This document shows, piece after piece, positions 46,350 through 55,506 of a stretch of 64,000 nt of DNA (positions are counted from its first letter, which is position 1; every line of letters starts with the position of its first letter). Location: assembly GCA_028823035.1 (NCBI GenBank), contig JAPKCI010000004.1, forward strand, positions 18,125-82,124. The letters run 5' to 3'. Both the position numbers and the translations under genes were made by a program. The notes beneath the pieces are model-generated. The model searched no databases and was not told the DNA's origin. It saw nothing but the letters and a program-made list of their open reading frames with translations. The stretch is from Rubripirellula sp. Lineage in GTDB: Bacteria; Planctomycetota; Planctomycetia; Pirellulales; Pirellulaceae.

Positions 46350-46686
46350 GCCTGCTGCCCATGGCTGAAGACTGCCCCCCACATTGCGTGGGCATCAATG
46401 ACACCTCTGAGCGGGCGTCATCGTCTGCGGATACCGCACCAGGTGGCAGCCTTTCAAACCCAGTTAGTCGAGCATGGGTCCAATTATCCGGTTCGTAGAG
46501 TCTGAGTCTATTATGCCAATCATACAGACTTGGAATGCCAACCTTTTTTGGAAGCTTGAGCCGGTTAAGCAAACCTTTGGGCGGGCGTGACCTACCGTTG
46601 GTTGTAAGCGAATCGGGTAATTAACTGATTTTGATCTGATGTTCGCGACCCATTTTATCTTCAGGCACCTAAATCGGCAATTCATC
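46350..46686. other. Intergenic region, no gene supported
   Basis: About 340 bases. A minus-strand frame (46330-46572) gives an 80-aa translation that overlaps the end of the Nudix gene; it has no signal, domain or ribosome site, so I do not call it. No RNA gene recognised. Confidence 0.45.
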
Positions 46687-47391
46687 ATGGGCTTTCTGAA
46701 ACGCATCTTACGTAACGGGGTAAGCGACGACGCGATTCGCGGTACTTCCAACGGCAGCTTTGAATCGCTGACAGACGTCGAACTGCAAACACACATGGGA
46801 ATCAACTCTTATGGTGTATTTGATCTGACGGACGCGATTAGGCCTTCTTACGATCTTCAAATTGTTCCCAAACAGGGTTTCCGCTTTGACGAGTATATCG
46901 ACGAAGGCAGCGGAATACGTACTCCTGTGATCATGGCGTCCGCGACCCGTCACGCATTGATAGATCTGTTCCTTGACCTGATTGAACCACTGGGCGCGAC
47001 CGTCGATGTCGTCCTCGAAACAAGCCATCATGGCGGTGGTGACAAAGAAGACCTGTACCGCGAACACATCGATGTCCCTGTCTTGAAAAGCATTTTCCTC
47101 GATTTCGAGGACCTTCTTCTCAATGACGGATGCACCGGCATTGCCGTTATCAACCCTGCCAAACGTCAAGAAATTCAACTGGATGAGCACAAACTGTTGA
47201 TCGCGTACGGAGATCCTCTGGCGGAATTTGAAAGAACTTTGATCAATAGTGATGTCTACCCTGACAAAGACATCCAGTTTGTGACTGAAGCCGAGCATGT
47301 GCACAGCAGCAGCGAACGGATGTTTGATCAGTTCAACATGCTGAAAAACCGACTTGGCATGGACGGTGAAAATTTCACCGGCGAGTGGTAG
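46687..47391 (+). CDS. Conserved-looking hypothetical protein
   Basis: About 234 aa, soluble, without signal peptide or membrane helix. Start ATG at 46687 (MGFLKRILRNGV) is preferred to 46639. Protein-like features include IMASATRHALIDLFLDLIEP, VVLETSHHGGGDKEDLYREH and LLIAYGDPLAEFERTL. The acidic, mixed alpha/beta composition suggests a cytoplasmic domain protein. I recognise no family. The FMN reductase gene begins about 150 bp downstream on the same strand and may be cotranscribed. Confidence 0.7.
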   Translation: MGFLKRILRNGVSDDAIRGTSNGSFESLTDVELQTHMGINSYGVFDLTDAIRPSYDLQIVPKQGFRFDEYIDEGSGIRTPVIMASATRHALIDLFLDLIEPLGATVDVVLETSHHGGGDKEDLYREHIDVPVLKSIFLDFEDLLLNDGCTGIAVINPAKRQEIQLDEHKLLIAYGDPLAEFERTLINSDVYPDKDIQFVTEAEHVHSSSERMFDQFNMLKNRLGMDGENFTGEW

Positions 47392-47542
47392 CAAACGGCC
47401 TTACGTGATCGAGCGGCCGCAATTGTCCATTCGGCCGCAAAAAAATCAAGCCGCACCGTCTGACCTCTGGTCGACAACACGGGGGACTTTTGCGAGCATG
47501 TTCTGTGCTCCAGTCCATTCCACGGGTAAAGTAGTTCCACCC

Positions 47543-48070
47543 ATGATCTTGGTGATCAGTTCCAGCCTCCACCCCGGCAGTCGCAGCCGCATCATGGCTC
47601 GGGCTTGCGTCAGCAGACTGAAAGAACTCACAACGGACGTCGAACTCTTCGACTTGTCTGAGACACCATTGCCACTGTGCGACGGTGCCACTGCCTACGG
47701 AGACAGTAACGTTCAGCAACTCGGCGGACTGGTTAAAAATGCGGATGCCATTCTGTTGGCTTCACCCGTCTATAACTATGACGTCAACTCCGCCGCAAAA
47801 AATGCGGTGGAATTGACGGGTCGAGCATGGACCGGCAAGATCGTCGGGATGATGCTGGCAGCAGGTGGGCAAGGAAGCTACATGTCGGGAATGGGCCTTG
47901 CCAACAGTTTGATGCTTGATTTCCGTTGCCTCATCGTCCCCCGTTTTATTTATGCAACCGGGGAGTCCTTTGAGGGAGAACAGTTGGCGGATGAGAGCAT
48001 TCAGGAACGTGTTCACATTCTGATTGACGATACGCTCCGCCTTGTCAACGGACTCAAGCAGGTTCCTTGA
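47543..48070 (+). CDS. NADPH-dependent FMN reductase family protein
   Basis: About 175 aa, flavodoxin-like fold. Motifs SSSLHPGSRSRIMA (phosphate-binding loop for FMN), SPVYNYDVNSAAKNAVELTG (flavin contact loop) and LAAGGQGSYMSGM are typical of the family, which reduces flavins, quinones or chromate with NAD(P)H. ATG at 47543 gives the strand-start MILVISSS; the open frame upstream to 47354 is not protein-like. It converges with nadD, whose stop is 8 bp away. Confidence 0.88.
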   Translation: MILVISSSLHPGSRSRIMARACVSRLKELTTDVELFDLSETPLPLCDGATAYGDSNVQQLGGLVKNADAILLASPVYNYDVNSAAKNAVELTGRAWTGKIVGMMLAAGGQGSYMSGMGLANSLMLDFRCLIVPRFIYATGESFEGEQLADESIQERVHILIDDTLRLVNGLKQVP

Positions 48071-48078
48071 TCAAGCCG

Positions 48079-48708
48079 TCAATTGCCCTGTTCTTTTGGT
48101 GATGGCAGATAAAGTTTCTCCGCTCTGATGTAAGCCTCTACCGATCTGGGTGTTCGGAAGCGAATACTAAGCCCCTCCCCAACACGTTTCCGAAGTCGCC
48201 GACTGGAAACTTCGATCAAGGGCATGGGCACCTGGCATGCACGAATCTTTGCAATCTGTTCATCACTCGCCAAGCCCGACAAAACATCGAAGTCAATGGC
48301 ATCATCCGCACCACGTTGCAGCACTGCCAAAGTGGCCAATTCCAGCAATAGCTTGGGATTGTGCCATTTCCGAATCGAGGCAAGAGAATCGCTTCCCATG
48401 ATCAAATGCAACTGAGCATCGGGAAACTCGATCTTTAACTGCTGAAGCGTATCCACGGTGTAGCTGACACCGTCTCGACGAAGTTCGCAATCATCAACGC
48501 GATAGCCTTCACAGCCGAAAACAGCTAGTCGAAGCATCTGGAGCCTCTGCTGATTTGAGGCCGTCGGACCATCGGGCTTCAACGGCGAAATAGCGGCAGG
48601 AATCCAACGAATTTCGTCCAGATTCAGACATTCACGAACCGCTTCGGCAATCCACAGATGCCCTATATGTGGAGGATCAAAAGATCCCCCCAAAATTCCT
48701 ATTCGCAT
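48079..48708 (-). CDS. nadD: Nicotinate-nucleotide adenylyltransferase
   Basis: Makes deamido-NAD from nicotinate mononucleotide and ATP in NAD synthesis. About 209 aa. The nucleotidyltransferase motif GILGGSFDPPHIGHL at the start and SSRRLRKRVGEGLSIRF near the end (the ISSTxIR region of the family) are clear. LIMGSDSLASIRKW in the middle is also characteristic. ATG at 48708 starts directly at the first strand; 48720 and 48744 are alternatives. Confidence 0.94.
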   Translation of the reverse strand: MRIGILGGSFDPPHIGHLWIAEAVRECLNLDEIRWIPAAISPLKPDGPTASNQQRLQMLRLAVFGCEGYRVDDCELRRDGVSYTVDTLQQLKIEFPDAQLHLIMGSDSLASIRKWHNPKLLLELATLAVLQRGADDAIDFDVLSGLASDEQIAKIRACQVPMPLIEVSSRRLRKRVGEGLSIRFRTPRSVEAYIRAEKLYLPSPKEQGN

Positions 48709-48891
48709 TGAGACTTCCATCTTTCTGTCGGGAATTCGCACCAATTGCAGGTCTGTGACCGAACTTGTCCAACCGGACGGTCACTGTTCATTTCAGGTCC
48801 GGCACCAAAAACAAGCCATGTTTTCTGCCAAACACCATGAATTGCGCACCTCGACCTTGCTGTAATTACTCATCGGGTTGGAACATTTACT

Positions 48892-51336
48892 ATGTTGACG
48901 GATAACTCTGTTCTTACCAATCAGTCTTCCTCCATTCTTCCCGATTCCATGACCAGCCCAAATGAACCGCCCGACGCGGAACCGGGTAATGGAACCGTGG
49001 GCCAAGGTCGTCAACCACAACACTCTGAAACACGTTCAGGTAAGTCTCATCAAGTCGAACTCTTCGAGACCGACCTGCCACCGTGGGAATTGGAGGCTGA
49101 AACCTCGGTCGCTGCGGCAACGATCGTGTTCAGCGAGGCCCCTTATGGCCCTTACGACTACCGAATCCCTGATCCCCTGCGTGAAACGCTTCAAATCGGG
49201 ATGCGAGTAAAGGTCCCTTTGGGAAACCGCAGAAAGCTGATCACGGGCTGGTGTACGCAGATCGATCTCGCGTCCAGTTCTCAACGATCACTGCGGGACA
49301 TCGCCGAATTGGTCGACAAAATACCACTCTGCGATCCTTCTCTGGTAAGACTCGTGTTGTGGATGAGTCACTATTATCTGGCTCCCGCAGGGCAGGTATT
49401 TGATACGTTGATCCCGTCGAGTGTTCGCAGCAACGCGGGCACCCGCGAGAAAACTTATTTCAAACCTCGTTCGGAATCTCTGGACGATGCTACGATCAAC
49501 AAACTTTCCAAAAAACAACAGGCCGTCATTCGGCATTTGATGAAAACAGCCCGTCCCATGACGGCAGCCGAATTGATGGTGGAAGCAGCGTGTACCCAGG
49601 ATCCAATCCGAAGACTGAAGAAAAAAGGATTACTGGAAACCGAAACCCGACGTGAAATGACATCGGGGAACTCAACCCGCTGGCAGGTCAGTGATGGAGA
49701 AATAGAGCGAGCACTGACCCTGACCGAGGACCAGTCTTTCGCCCTGAAACGCATCACTAGTGCAGTCGACACTGGTGAAGGCAAGACACTGGTGTTACAC
49801 GGTGTCACTGGCAGTGGAAAAACAGAAGTCTACATTCGTGCTATTGAGCACATTGTCAGGTTTGGCCGCGGCGCGATCGTGCTGGTTCCAGAAATCAGCC
49901 TGACACCACAGACCCGTGGGCGTTTTGAACGTCGTTTTCAATCGGTAGCGGTCCTACACAGTCAGATGACACCTGCAGAGCGTCATTTTCAGTGGCAACG
50001 GATCCGCAGCGGCGAAGTCCAGGTCGTAATCGGACCACGTAGCGCGGTGTTTGCGCCTTTGCCGCGTCTTGGCTTGATCATTCTGGACGAAGAGCATGAC
50101 TCGTCGTTCAAACAGGATACCCAACCAAGATACCACGCCAGAAAAGTCGCTCATGCCCGAGCCATGTCACTGGGTGTACCGCTTGTTCTGGGATCTGCGA
50201 CTCCTTCACTTGAATCGTGGCATGCCACTCAGACAGGTCACGCCGAAATGGTCCCGCTGCCATCGCGTGTCAACAATCTTCCCATGCCGGATGTCCAATT
50301 GGTCGACCTGCGGGTGCGGGATGATCGGTCGTCCGGTGCGATTAGCCGACCGCTGTACTCTGCGGTTCAGGCAACGCTGGAAGATCAAGGTCAGATCATA
50401 TTGCTTCTTAACCGACGTGGCTTCGCGACCACGATTCAATGCCCCGCGTGTGGAGAAGTCGTTGCCTGTCCAGATTGCGACATGCCGCTAACACACCATC
50501 GGGACGGCGGTAAAGCGATCTGCCACTACTGCGACTTTACCATCGCGACACCACCAGCCTGCCCAGCCTGCCAATTCGATGGCATTCGATATAGTGGACT
50601 TGGTACCCAACGCCTTGAAGCAGAAATCAAAGCCAAGTTTCCCAAAGCACGTGTCGCCCGCATGGATAGCGATACCATGCGGCGTCCAGGAAGCCACCAG
50701 AGGGTTTTGTCCATGTTTCGCAGTGGTGATCTGGACATCCTGCTGGGGACACAGATGATCGCCAAGGGACTGGACTTTCCAAATGTACTTCTGGTCGGCG
50801 TCATTAATGCAGATAGTGCCTTGCACTTCCCTGATTTCCGCGCCGCTGAGCGAACGTTTCAATTGGTGACCCAGGTTGCCGGCCGCACGGGACGTGGAGA
50901 ACGCAGCGGCCGCGTCATTGTGCAGACATATTCGCCAGAGCATCCCGCGATTCAAGCTGCCTCGCGTCATGATTACAACCAATTCGCTAAAGATGAAATG
51001 GTTGTGAGGCGCCGATTCAACTATCCCCCATTGGGTAGCGTGGCCAGAATCATCATTCGCGGTTCGGTAGAAGATGTCACAGAAGCGGTGGCCGACTCCT
51101 TTCTGGCCCGACTGGATGCTGCCCGAAACCAACTAGGATACGAAGTGCGAGTACTTGGACCAGCGCCACCCCCTATTTCCAAATTGCGAGGCAAGTACAG
51201 GTTTCATATCCTGCTGCAGTCAGTCAACGCCGCACATCTCGGAGCCACAATCCGAAAGGCAATTGAAACCTTCACGATTGCTGAAAAAGACGATGTCCAA
51301 TATGTCATCGATATCGACCCGATGGATATGCTCTAA
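48892..51336 (+). CDS. priA: Primosomal protein N' (replication restart helicase)
   Basis: DNA helicase that reloads the replisome at stalled forks. 814 aa. An N-terminal 3'-DNA-binding domain (AAATIVFSEAPYGPYDYRIP near 75) is followed by a winged helix and a superfamily 2 helicase core: Walker A VTGSGKTEVYIR at about 303-314 and DEEHDSSFKQ at about 398. A zinc-binding region with eight cysteines lies at about 517-565 (CPACGEVVACPDC, then CHYC and CPAC). The C-terminal motif LDILLGTQMIAKGLDFPNV is typical. The first 50 or so residues are disordered; ATG at 48949 could also be the start. Confidence 0.96.
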   Translation: MLTDNSVLTNQSSSILPDSMTSPNEPPDAEPGNGTVGQGRQPQHSETRSGKSHQVELFETDLPPWELEAETSVAAATIVFSEAPYGPYDYRIPDPLRETLQIGMRVKVPLGNRRKLITGWCTQIDLASSSQRSLRDIAELVDKIPLCDPSLVRLVLWMSHYYLAPAGQVFDTLIPSSVRSNAGTREKTYFKPRSESLDDATINKLSKKQQAVIRHLMKTARPMTAAELMVEAACTQDPIRRLKKKGLLETETRREMTSGNSTRWQVSDGEIERALTLTEDQSFALKRITSAVDTGEGKTLVLHGVTGSGKTEVYIRAIEHIVRFGRGAIVLVPEISLTPQTRGRFERRFQSVAVLHSQMTPAERHFQWQRIRSGEVQVVIGPRSAVFAPLPRLGLIILDEEHDSSFKQDTQPRYHARKVAHARAMSLGVPLVLGSATPSLESWHATQTGHAEMVPLPSRVNNLPMPDVQLVDLRVRDDRSSGAISRPLYSAVQATLEDQGQIILLLNRRGFATTIQCPACGEVVACPDCDMPLTHHRDGGKAICHYCDFTIATPPACPACQFDGIRYSGLGTQRLEAEIKAKFPKARVARMDSDTMRRPGSHQRVLSMFRSGDLDILLGTQMIAKGLDFPNVLLVGVINADSALHFPDFRAAERTFQLVTQVAGRTGRGERSGRVIVQTYSPEHPAIQAASRHDYNQFAKDEMVVRRRFNYPPLGSVARIIIRGSVEDVTEAVADSFLARLDAARNQLGYEVRVLGPAPPPISKLRGKYRFHILLQSVNAAHLGATIRKAIETFTIAEKDDVQYVIDIDPMDML

Positions 51337-51459
51337 AGCCCATGTTACACGAGTCGTTCAAGTTTCTAATTTCCGTAGTATCGCAACGTTAGCTCATGGG
51401 AAAACTCGATAGCCAAACCGACAAAACGCTACGGCATCCGAAAAGGACATTCACATTGA

Positions 51460-52104
51460 CTAGGGTGACAAACGCACTAGCTGCCACTGATCACCGGTGT
51501 TTCGATAACAGATTCGGTCGTGAAGCCTCCCCGGCCTCCCCTGCCAAAACTCAAAACGGTTGGGCTGCACATCGTATCCACCCCAGTGATCCGGGCAGGG
51601 TATTTCCTGCCCCTCGTATCGCAATGCCAACGCCGTGAACTCGTCCTGAAGCGAACCGTATGAATCAATCACCGATGACTGTTGGCTCACGTGAGCTCCC
51701 AGTTGACTGTCTCGTGGACGACTGCGGAAATAGTTGGACGACTGCCCCCGATCCGACTTGGTAACCGTTCCCTCAATCCGTACCTGTCGTTGTAGGTGAC
51801 CCCACAGAAAGCACAGGGATACCTGCGGGTTCAACGCCATTTGCTGCCCCTTCTTTGAATCATAATTCGTATAGAAACAGAGTCGCCCGCCTTCGATTCC
51901 TTTCAAGAGGACTACCCTGGACGTGACCATTCCTTCTGCGTCAGCAGTCGACAAGGTCATCGCATTGACCTCGACCCAAGCGGGCAAATCTGGCTGCATC
52001 GCTTCTTCAAACCAACGCTGAAACTGAACCATTGGGTCTGGAGCAACGTCCTTTTTTGAGAGGCCAGCCATCGAATAGGTTTTGCGCATTTCGTGGATGG
52101 ACAT
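51460..52104 (-). CDS. pdxH: Pyridoxamine 5'-phosphate oxidase
   Basis: FMN enzyme that oxidises pyridoxine or pyridoxamine phosphate to pyridoxal phosphate (vitamin B6). 214 aa, normal length. Visible family motifs: FQRWFEEAMQPDLPAWVEVN with AMTLST, SRVVLLKGIEGGRLCFYTNY (FMN binding), SKKGQQMALNP, FRSRPRDSQLGAHVSQQSS and the C-terminal RFEFWQGRPGRLHDRICY ending in VRLSP. Convergent with priA. Confidence 0.95.
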   Translation of the reverse strand: MSIHEMRKTYSMAGLSKKDVAPDPMVQFQRWFEEAMQPDLPAWVEVNAMTLSTADAEGMVTSRVVLLKGIEGGRLCFYTNYDSKKGQQMALNPQVSLCFLWGHLQRQVRIEGTVTKSDRGQSSNYFRSRPRDSQLGAHVSQQSSVIDSYGSLQDEFTALALRYEGQEIPCPDHWGGYDVQPNRFEFWQGRPGRLHDRICYRNTGDQWQLVRLSP

Positions 52105-52255
52105 GCTCTTATTCCAAAGTGCAGAGAGGATAGTAGGAGAATTTTCGGGACCCCGCAGTGCAACTTAACCCCAGTTTGGCCCGCCGCTTGCCTAGTTTAG
52201 AAACATGGCATCCTTCCTGCCAACCTGACAGTATCGTTGAATCCCGGAGTTCATC

Positions 52256-52918
52256 ATGAGGAAGTCGTTAACAGGACAGCTATTGGTAGCTTCCACCACC
52301 GTCACGGATCCGATGTACGCTAATAGCGTTTGCCTTGTGGTCCACGAGGATGAGACCCGCGTGATTGGCGTCATACTTAACCGCCCCATCGAACCCAATT
52401 CCGAGGCTCTGAGAACCATTCTAGGTGAAACCGATCTCTCAATCCCTCGCAGTCCATCAAATCGATTCTCCGCAGGGGAAATGCCGGAAGGAATGACAAC
52501 CCACGGCAGCGAGTCCGCCAGCCCCAATTCTAGTCAGGGCCTGTCTCCGCCGACGCGGTCTCTCCATTTCGGAGGCCCCCTTTCGGGGCCAATTGTCGCA
52601 CTCCATCAGGCCAGCTACTACGCAGACGCAGAAACTGGCGATGGAATCTACGTCGCGGCACAAAAAGACCATCTGCTCGAACTGATTCGTAGTCAAAATG
52701 AACCCTGTCGACTGATTGTGGGCCATTTGGGTTGGAATGCGGAAGAATTGGAAGCCGAAATCGAGGGTGGCATCTGGCATCCGGTTCCTGCCAGCGTCAA
52801 CGATGTCTTTTCACCGGCAAGAGAGATGTGGCCTGGAATCATCCGTCGCGCCACTTCAACCTCGCTAGCCAAGTGGATTGGTCTCCCTGATGCAAATGCC
52901 GTCGGGGAGCTAAACTGA
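52256..52918 (+). CDS. YqgE/AlgH family protein
   Basis: 220 aa of the UPF0301 family. The start SLTGQLLVASTTVTDPMYAN followed by SVCLVVHEDETRVIGVILNR is the signature of the family. HFGGPLSGPIVALHQ and GHLGWNAEELEAEIEGGIWH are the other conserved blocks. About 35 residues between them (SIPRSPSNRFSAGEMPEGM onward) are longer than in E. coli. Function is unclear; some members affect transcription of alginate genes. Divergent from pdxH. Confidence 0.9.
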   Translation: MRKSLTGQLLVASTTVTDPMYANSVCLVVHEDETRVIGVILNRPIEPNSEALRTILGETDLSIPRSPSNRFSAGEMPEGMTTHGSESASPNSSQGLSPPTRSLHFGGPLSGPIVALHQASYYADAETGDGIYVAAQKDHLLELIRSQNEPCRLIVGHLGWNAEELEAEIEGGIWHPVPASVNDVFSPAREMWPGIIRRATSTSLAKWIGLPDANAVGELN

Positions 52919-53035
52919 AGTCGCCTTTGACTTCAGCGAGGCTGTGGCAAGATCAATCGCCCTGCCACGACCAATCAGCCACGGTTACGACCAGCCAGCT
53001 GAAATTACACCAAACACACCTCCAAGAGCCACACC

Positions 53036-53425
53036 GTGGATGATTCCGAACAAGAAGATGGCATCAAAAAGAAATTCCGCATTCAGCGGCGACGATTGGG
53101 AAAGATCATGTTCATCGAGAAGGAGGGGACTTATGGATTCATCCAAGCCGAGGACTTCACCGATGACGTGTTCTTTCATTCCGTGGACTGGGATGGACGT
53201 GTCACCAGAAATGGAATCACAAGAAAAATCAATCCGGAAGTCGAATTGTGGGTCGAGTTTGAACTGGACGATGAGCATCGGGAAACACAGGATCGTTTGC
53301 GTGCGAAAGTCGTCAGACCGACCAGTCGGCCCACCGGTGGAAAACTCTCGGGACGCGATGCGACATTTCGAATCGTGACTCACCACCCGCATGCGCGGCG
53401 TAAGAAACCAACGTGGCGAAAGTGA
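53036..53425 (+). CDS. Cold-shock domain protein
   Basis: A 129-aa nucleic-acid-binding protein built around one cold-shock domain (about residues 19-85). GKIMFIEKEGTYGFIQ contains the RNP1-like aromatic strand, and DVFFHSVDW the RNP2-like strand. It is longer and more acidic at the N-terminus than CspA (about 70 aa) and has a basic tail (HHPHARRKKPTWRK). The start is GTG at 53036; the ATG at 53040 is in another frame. Likely an RNA chaperone or regulator. Confidence 0.8.
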   Translation: MDDSEQEDGIKKKFRIQRRRLGKIMFIEKEGTYGFIQAEDFTDDVFFHSVDWDGRVTRNGITRKINPEVELWVEFELDDEHRETQDRLRAKVVRPTSRPTGGKLSGRDATFRIVTHHPHARRKKPTWRK

Positions 53426-53559
53426 GGCGTCCAACTCAACACGATGAGTTGTGTTGATGGGCGGGCGAATAGAACGTGGACAGCGAAACGACGCTGCTAG
53501 CCTGCAATGGCGAAATCACGCAACGCGTGAATACCACGAAACCCGCAAGTTAAGCGTGC

Positions 53560-55506
53560 TCAATCTTTTTTATTGGACTTCTTGGCAGCATCTATGTCTG
53601 CTGCGAGATCCCGAACCAGTTTGTCGTTGATGTGAGATGTCAACAATTCACGGGTCGTCCGGAACATCTCGTCCACCTTGGCTCTCTGATTCGCGCTGCG
53701 GGCGAGGTCAGGGAGGTTGATGAAGTCTGTCTGCTTTTTCCCCATTTCGTTGGCAAGTTGCTCATTGCTCGGTCGCTCCTTTAACGCGACCATCAGAGCT
53801 TCAGCCTTCTCTATCTCGCCTCTTTCAATCCGCAAGTGAATCCGGGCTCTGAACAACTCGCGGACGGCAACCAAATCGATAATGGAATTCTGGACGCCTC
53901 GGATGTAAGCCTCGGCCTGCAACCGCGTATCATCCCCGGACAGATCAGCGACATCATGCTCATGCAGGCCTGGAACAATCGGTAATCGAGCCAGAACCGC
54001 ACCGCCGTTTTTCACATACAACAACCGGAAAAGATCTTTCGTGAGTGTGATTCTCAAACGACCGTCCCAGTCAGTCCGACCGATGAATGTCATCGCCGGG
54101 GAATCCAACTCCCTCTCATAGAGTTCGTATCCGATCATGGGAGTGCTCGGGTCCCGCTGTAAATGCAACCGCAAAGTAGAGGCTTCATAGAAGGGTCGGA
54201 CACGCAAAGCTGTCCGGAAGGTGCGTTTGTTCTTCCTGCCCTGCAAGCCACCCACGCGTCCTGCGTAGAAGTCCATCTTCACATTTCGCCCTTCAAAGTG
54301 CGTCACATGAAGAAAGGCCCAATCGATAGGTCCAATGATGATCGGCTTGCCATTGCGATCATTCTTTCTTGTCATGGGTTCGAGCACGTCACCAACTTTC
54401 AGATCCGCTGGTGAATCCTTGTCGACAATCAAGCCTCCGGCCCGAAGCAACCCTGTTGCTTTCTTCTGACCGGCATTGTCAATCCGTACCACTGGAGCGA
54501 ATGCCAGTGTGAGCGTCCGACCGATGGCTTCTGGCAACGCCCATCGATCCTCGGCCTGCATTTTTGCAACGGGACCAAAATGCCGCATCAAGGTATCCAA
54601 CTCAACAACCTCGATCCGTGCTGGTACTTGGTCTGCCTGCACCCGCACGATAAAAATTTTGTCGTATTTCTCGACAGCTCTGCTGACAAGATTCGTTAAG
54701 TCCGGCAGGATCAATTTGGCCTCGGGATTATCCAGCATGCTGGCAATACCCCGTGACACCAAAACGGCTTCTGTTTTCTCATCAGCCCAGAGATCACGAA
54801 CTGCCATGGCATCTCCTTCCACCACCTCCAAGAGTTTTCCGACACCAGAAACAGTCTTATCGCCCTTTTCTGCAGCACGCTTTTTCACCTCTTCAATGCG
54901 GCCAGCGGTTCCATAAACCTTGGTTACATATTGAGCGACATTCTCTGGGATACGAAGGCGGACGGCATCTTTGTGATCCCGTTTGACCGCCAGCACAGGA
55001 TCAGCTGCCGTGATCACGTCGTAGTCCATACCGCCCATGTTGCGCTGCGCAGCTGTCGCAACTGCCCGAGGCGCCTCCGCGATCCTGACTCGCCAGACCG
55101 CTGCATAATCACGATCAAGAAACTTACGGAGCGGCTGTTCGATCGAAGAAACTGTTACATCCGGATTATCGGAGACCAACCAAATCAGAACCCTGTAGGG
55201 CGAATAATCCCACGGCAATTCAACTCCTATCGTCTCGAAATCATCATCCACTGCCTGCGAGATCGGCGCGACACTGGGCGTTTCGGTTTCCCCTGCAGGG
55301 TCATTGCTTTCAGAAGCTGTTTCGCCCGACGATTGTGCTGTGGCTGATTCGGAAGCCACCCCGGCAGCGTCCGTGGACTGTGACGCTGTCGTGGAAACAG
55401 TTGCAGCAGACTCAGCTTCAGCAGGTGTTGCCACCTGCATCGACCACCCACTGTTATTCCAGACAGTGATCGAAAAAACGATTATCAATAAATTCCAGCG
55501 CATCAT
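53560..55506 (-). CDS. Large secreted protein of the ExbB/ExbD locus, unknown
   Basis: About 648 aa. An N-terminal hydrophobic segment (WNLLIIVFSITVWNNSGWSM) is a signal peptide, followed by a Ser/Thr/Glu-rich linker (about 30-85). The main body has blocks such as YRVLIWLVSDNPDVTVSSIE, KIFIVRVQADQVPARIEVVE and KMDFYAGRVGGLQGRKNKRT; the C-terminal third (about 560-648) is helical and TPR-like. The start overlaps the previous stop as ATGATGA, so it is made together with the solute-binding protein. No enzyme motif is recognised. It probably forms the end point of the envelope complex of this operon. Confidence 0.75.
   Translation of the reverse strand: MMRWNLLIIVFSITVWNNSGWSMQVATPAEAESAATVSTTASQSTDAAGVASESATAQSSGETASESNDPAGETETPSVAPISQAVDDDFETIGVELPWDYSPYRVLIWLVSDNPDVTVSSIEQPLRKFLDRDYAAVWRVRIAEAPRAVATAAQRNMGGMDYDVITAADPVLAVKRDHKDAVRLRIPENVAQYVTKVYGTAGRIEEVKKRAAEKGDKTVSGVGKLLEVVEGDAMAVRDLWADEKTEAVLVSRGIASMLDNPEAKLILPDLTNLVSRAVEKYDKIFIVRVQADQVPARIEVVELDTLMRHFGPVAKMQAEDRWALPEAIGRTLTLAFAPVVRIDNAGQKKATGLLRAGGLIVDKDSPADLKVGDVLEPMTRKNDRNGKPIIIGPIDWAFLHVTHFEGRNVKMDFYAGRVGGLQGRKNKRTFRTALRVRPFYEASTLRLHLQRDPSTPMIGYELYERELDSPAMTFIGRTDWDGRLRITLTKDLFRLLYVKNGGAVLARLPIVPGLHEHDVADLSGDDTRLQAEAYIRGVQNSIIDLVAVRELFRARIHLRIERGEIEKAEALMVALKERPSNEQLANEMGKKQTDFINLPDLARSANQRAKVDEMFRTTRELLTSHINDKLVRDLAADIDAAKKSNKKD

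Noticed and set aside
46330..46572. A small minus-strand gene of 80 codons
   Set aside because: It overlaps the end of the Nudix gene, lacks a ribosome site and has no recognisable domain.
53434..53475. A terminator after the cold-shock gene (TCAACAC with GTGTTGA)
   Set aside because: The hairpin is real but short and no T-run follows on either strand.
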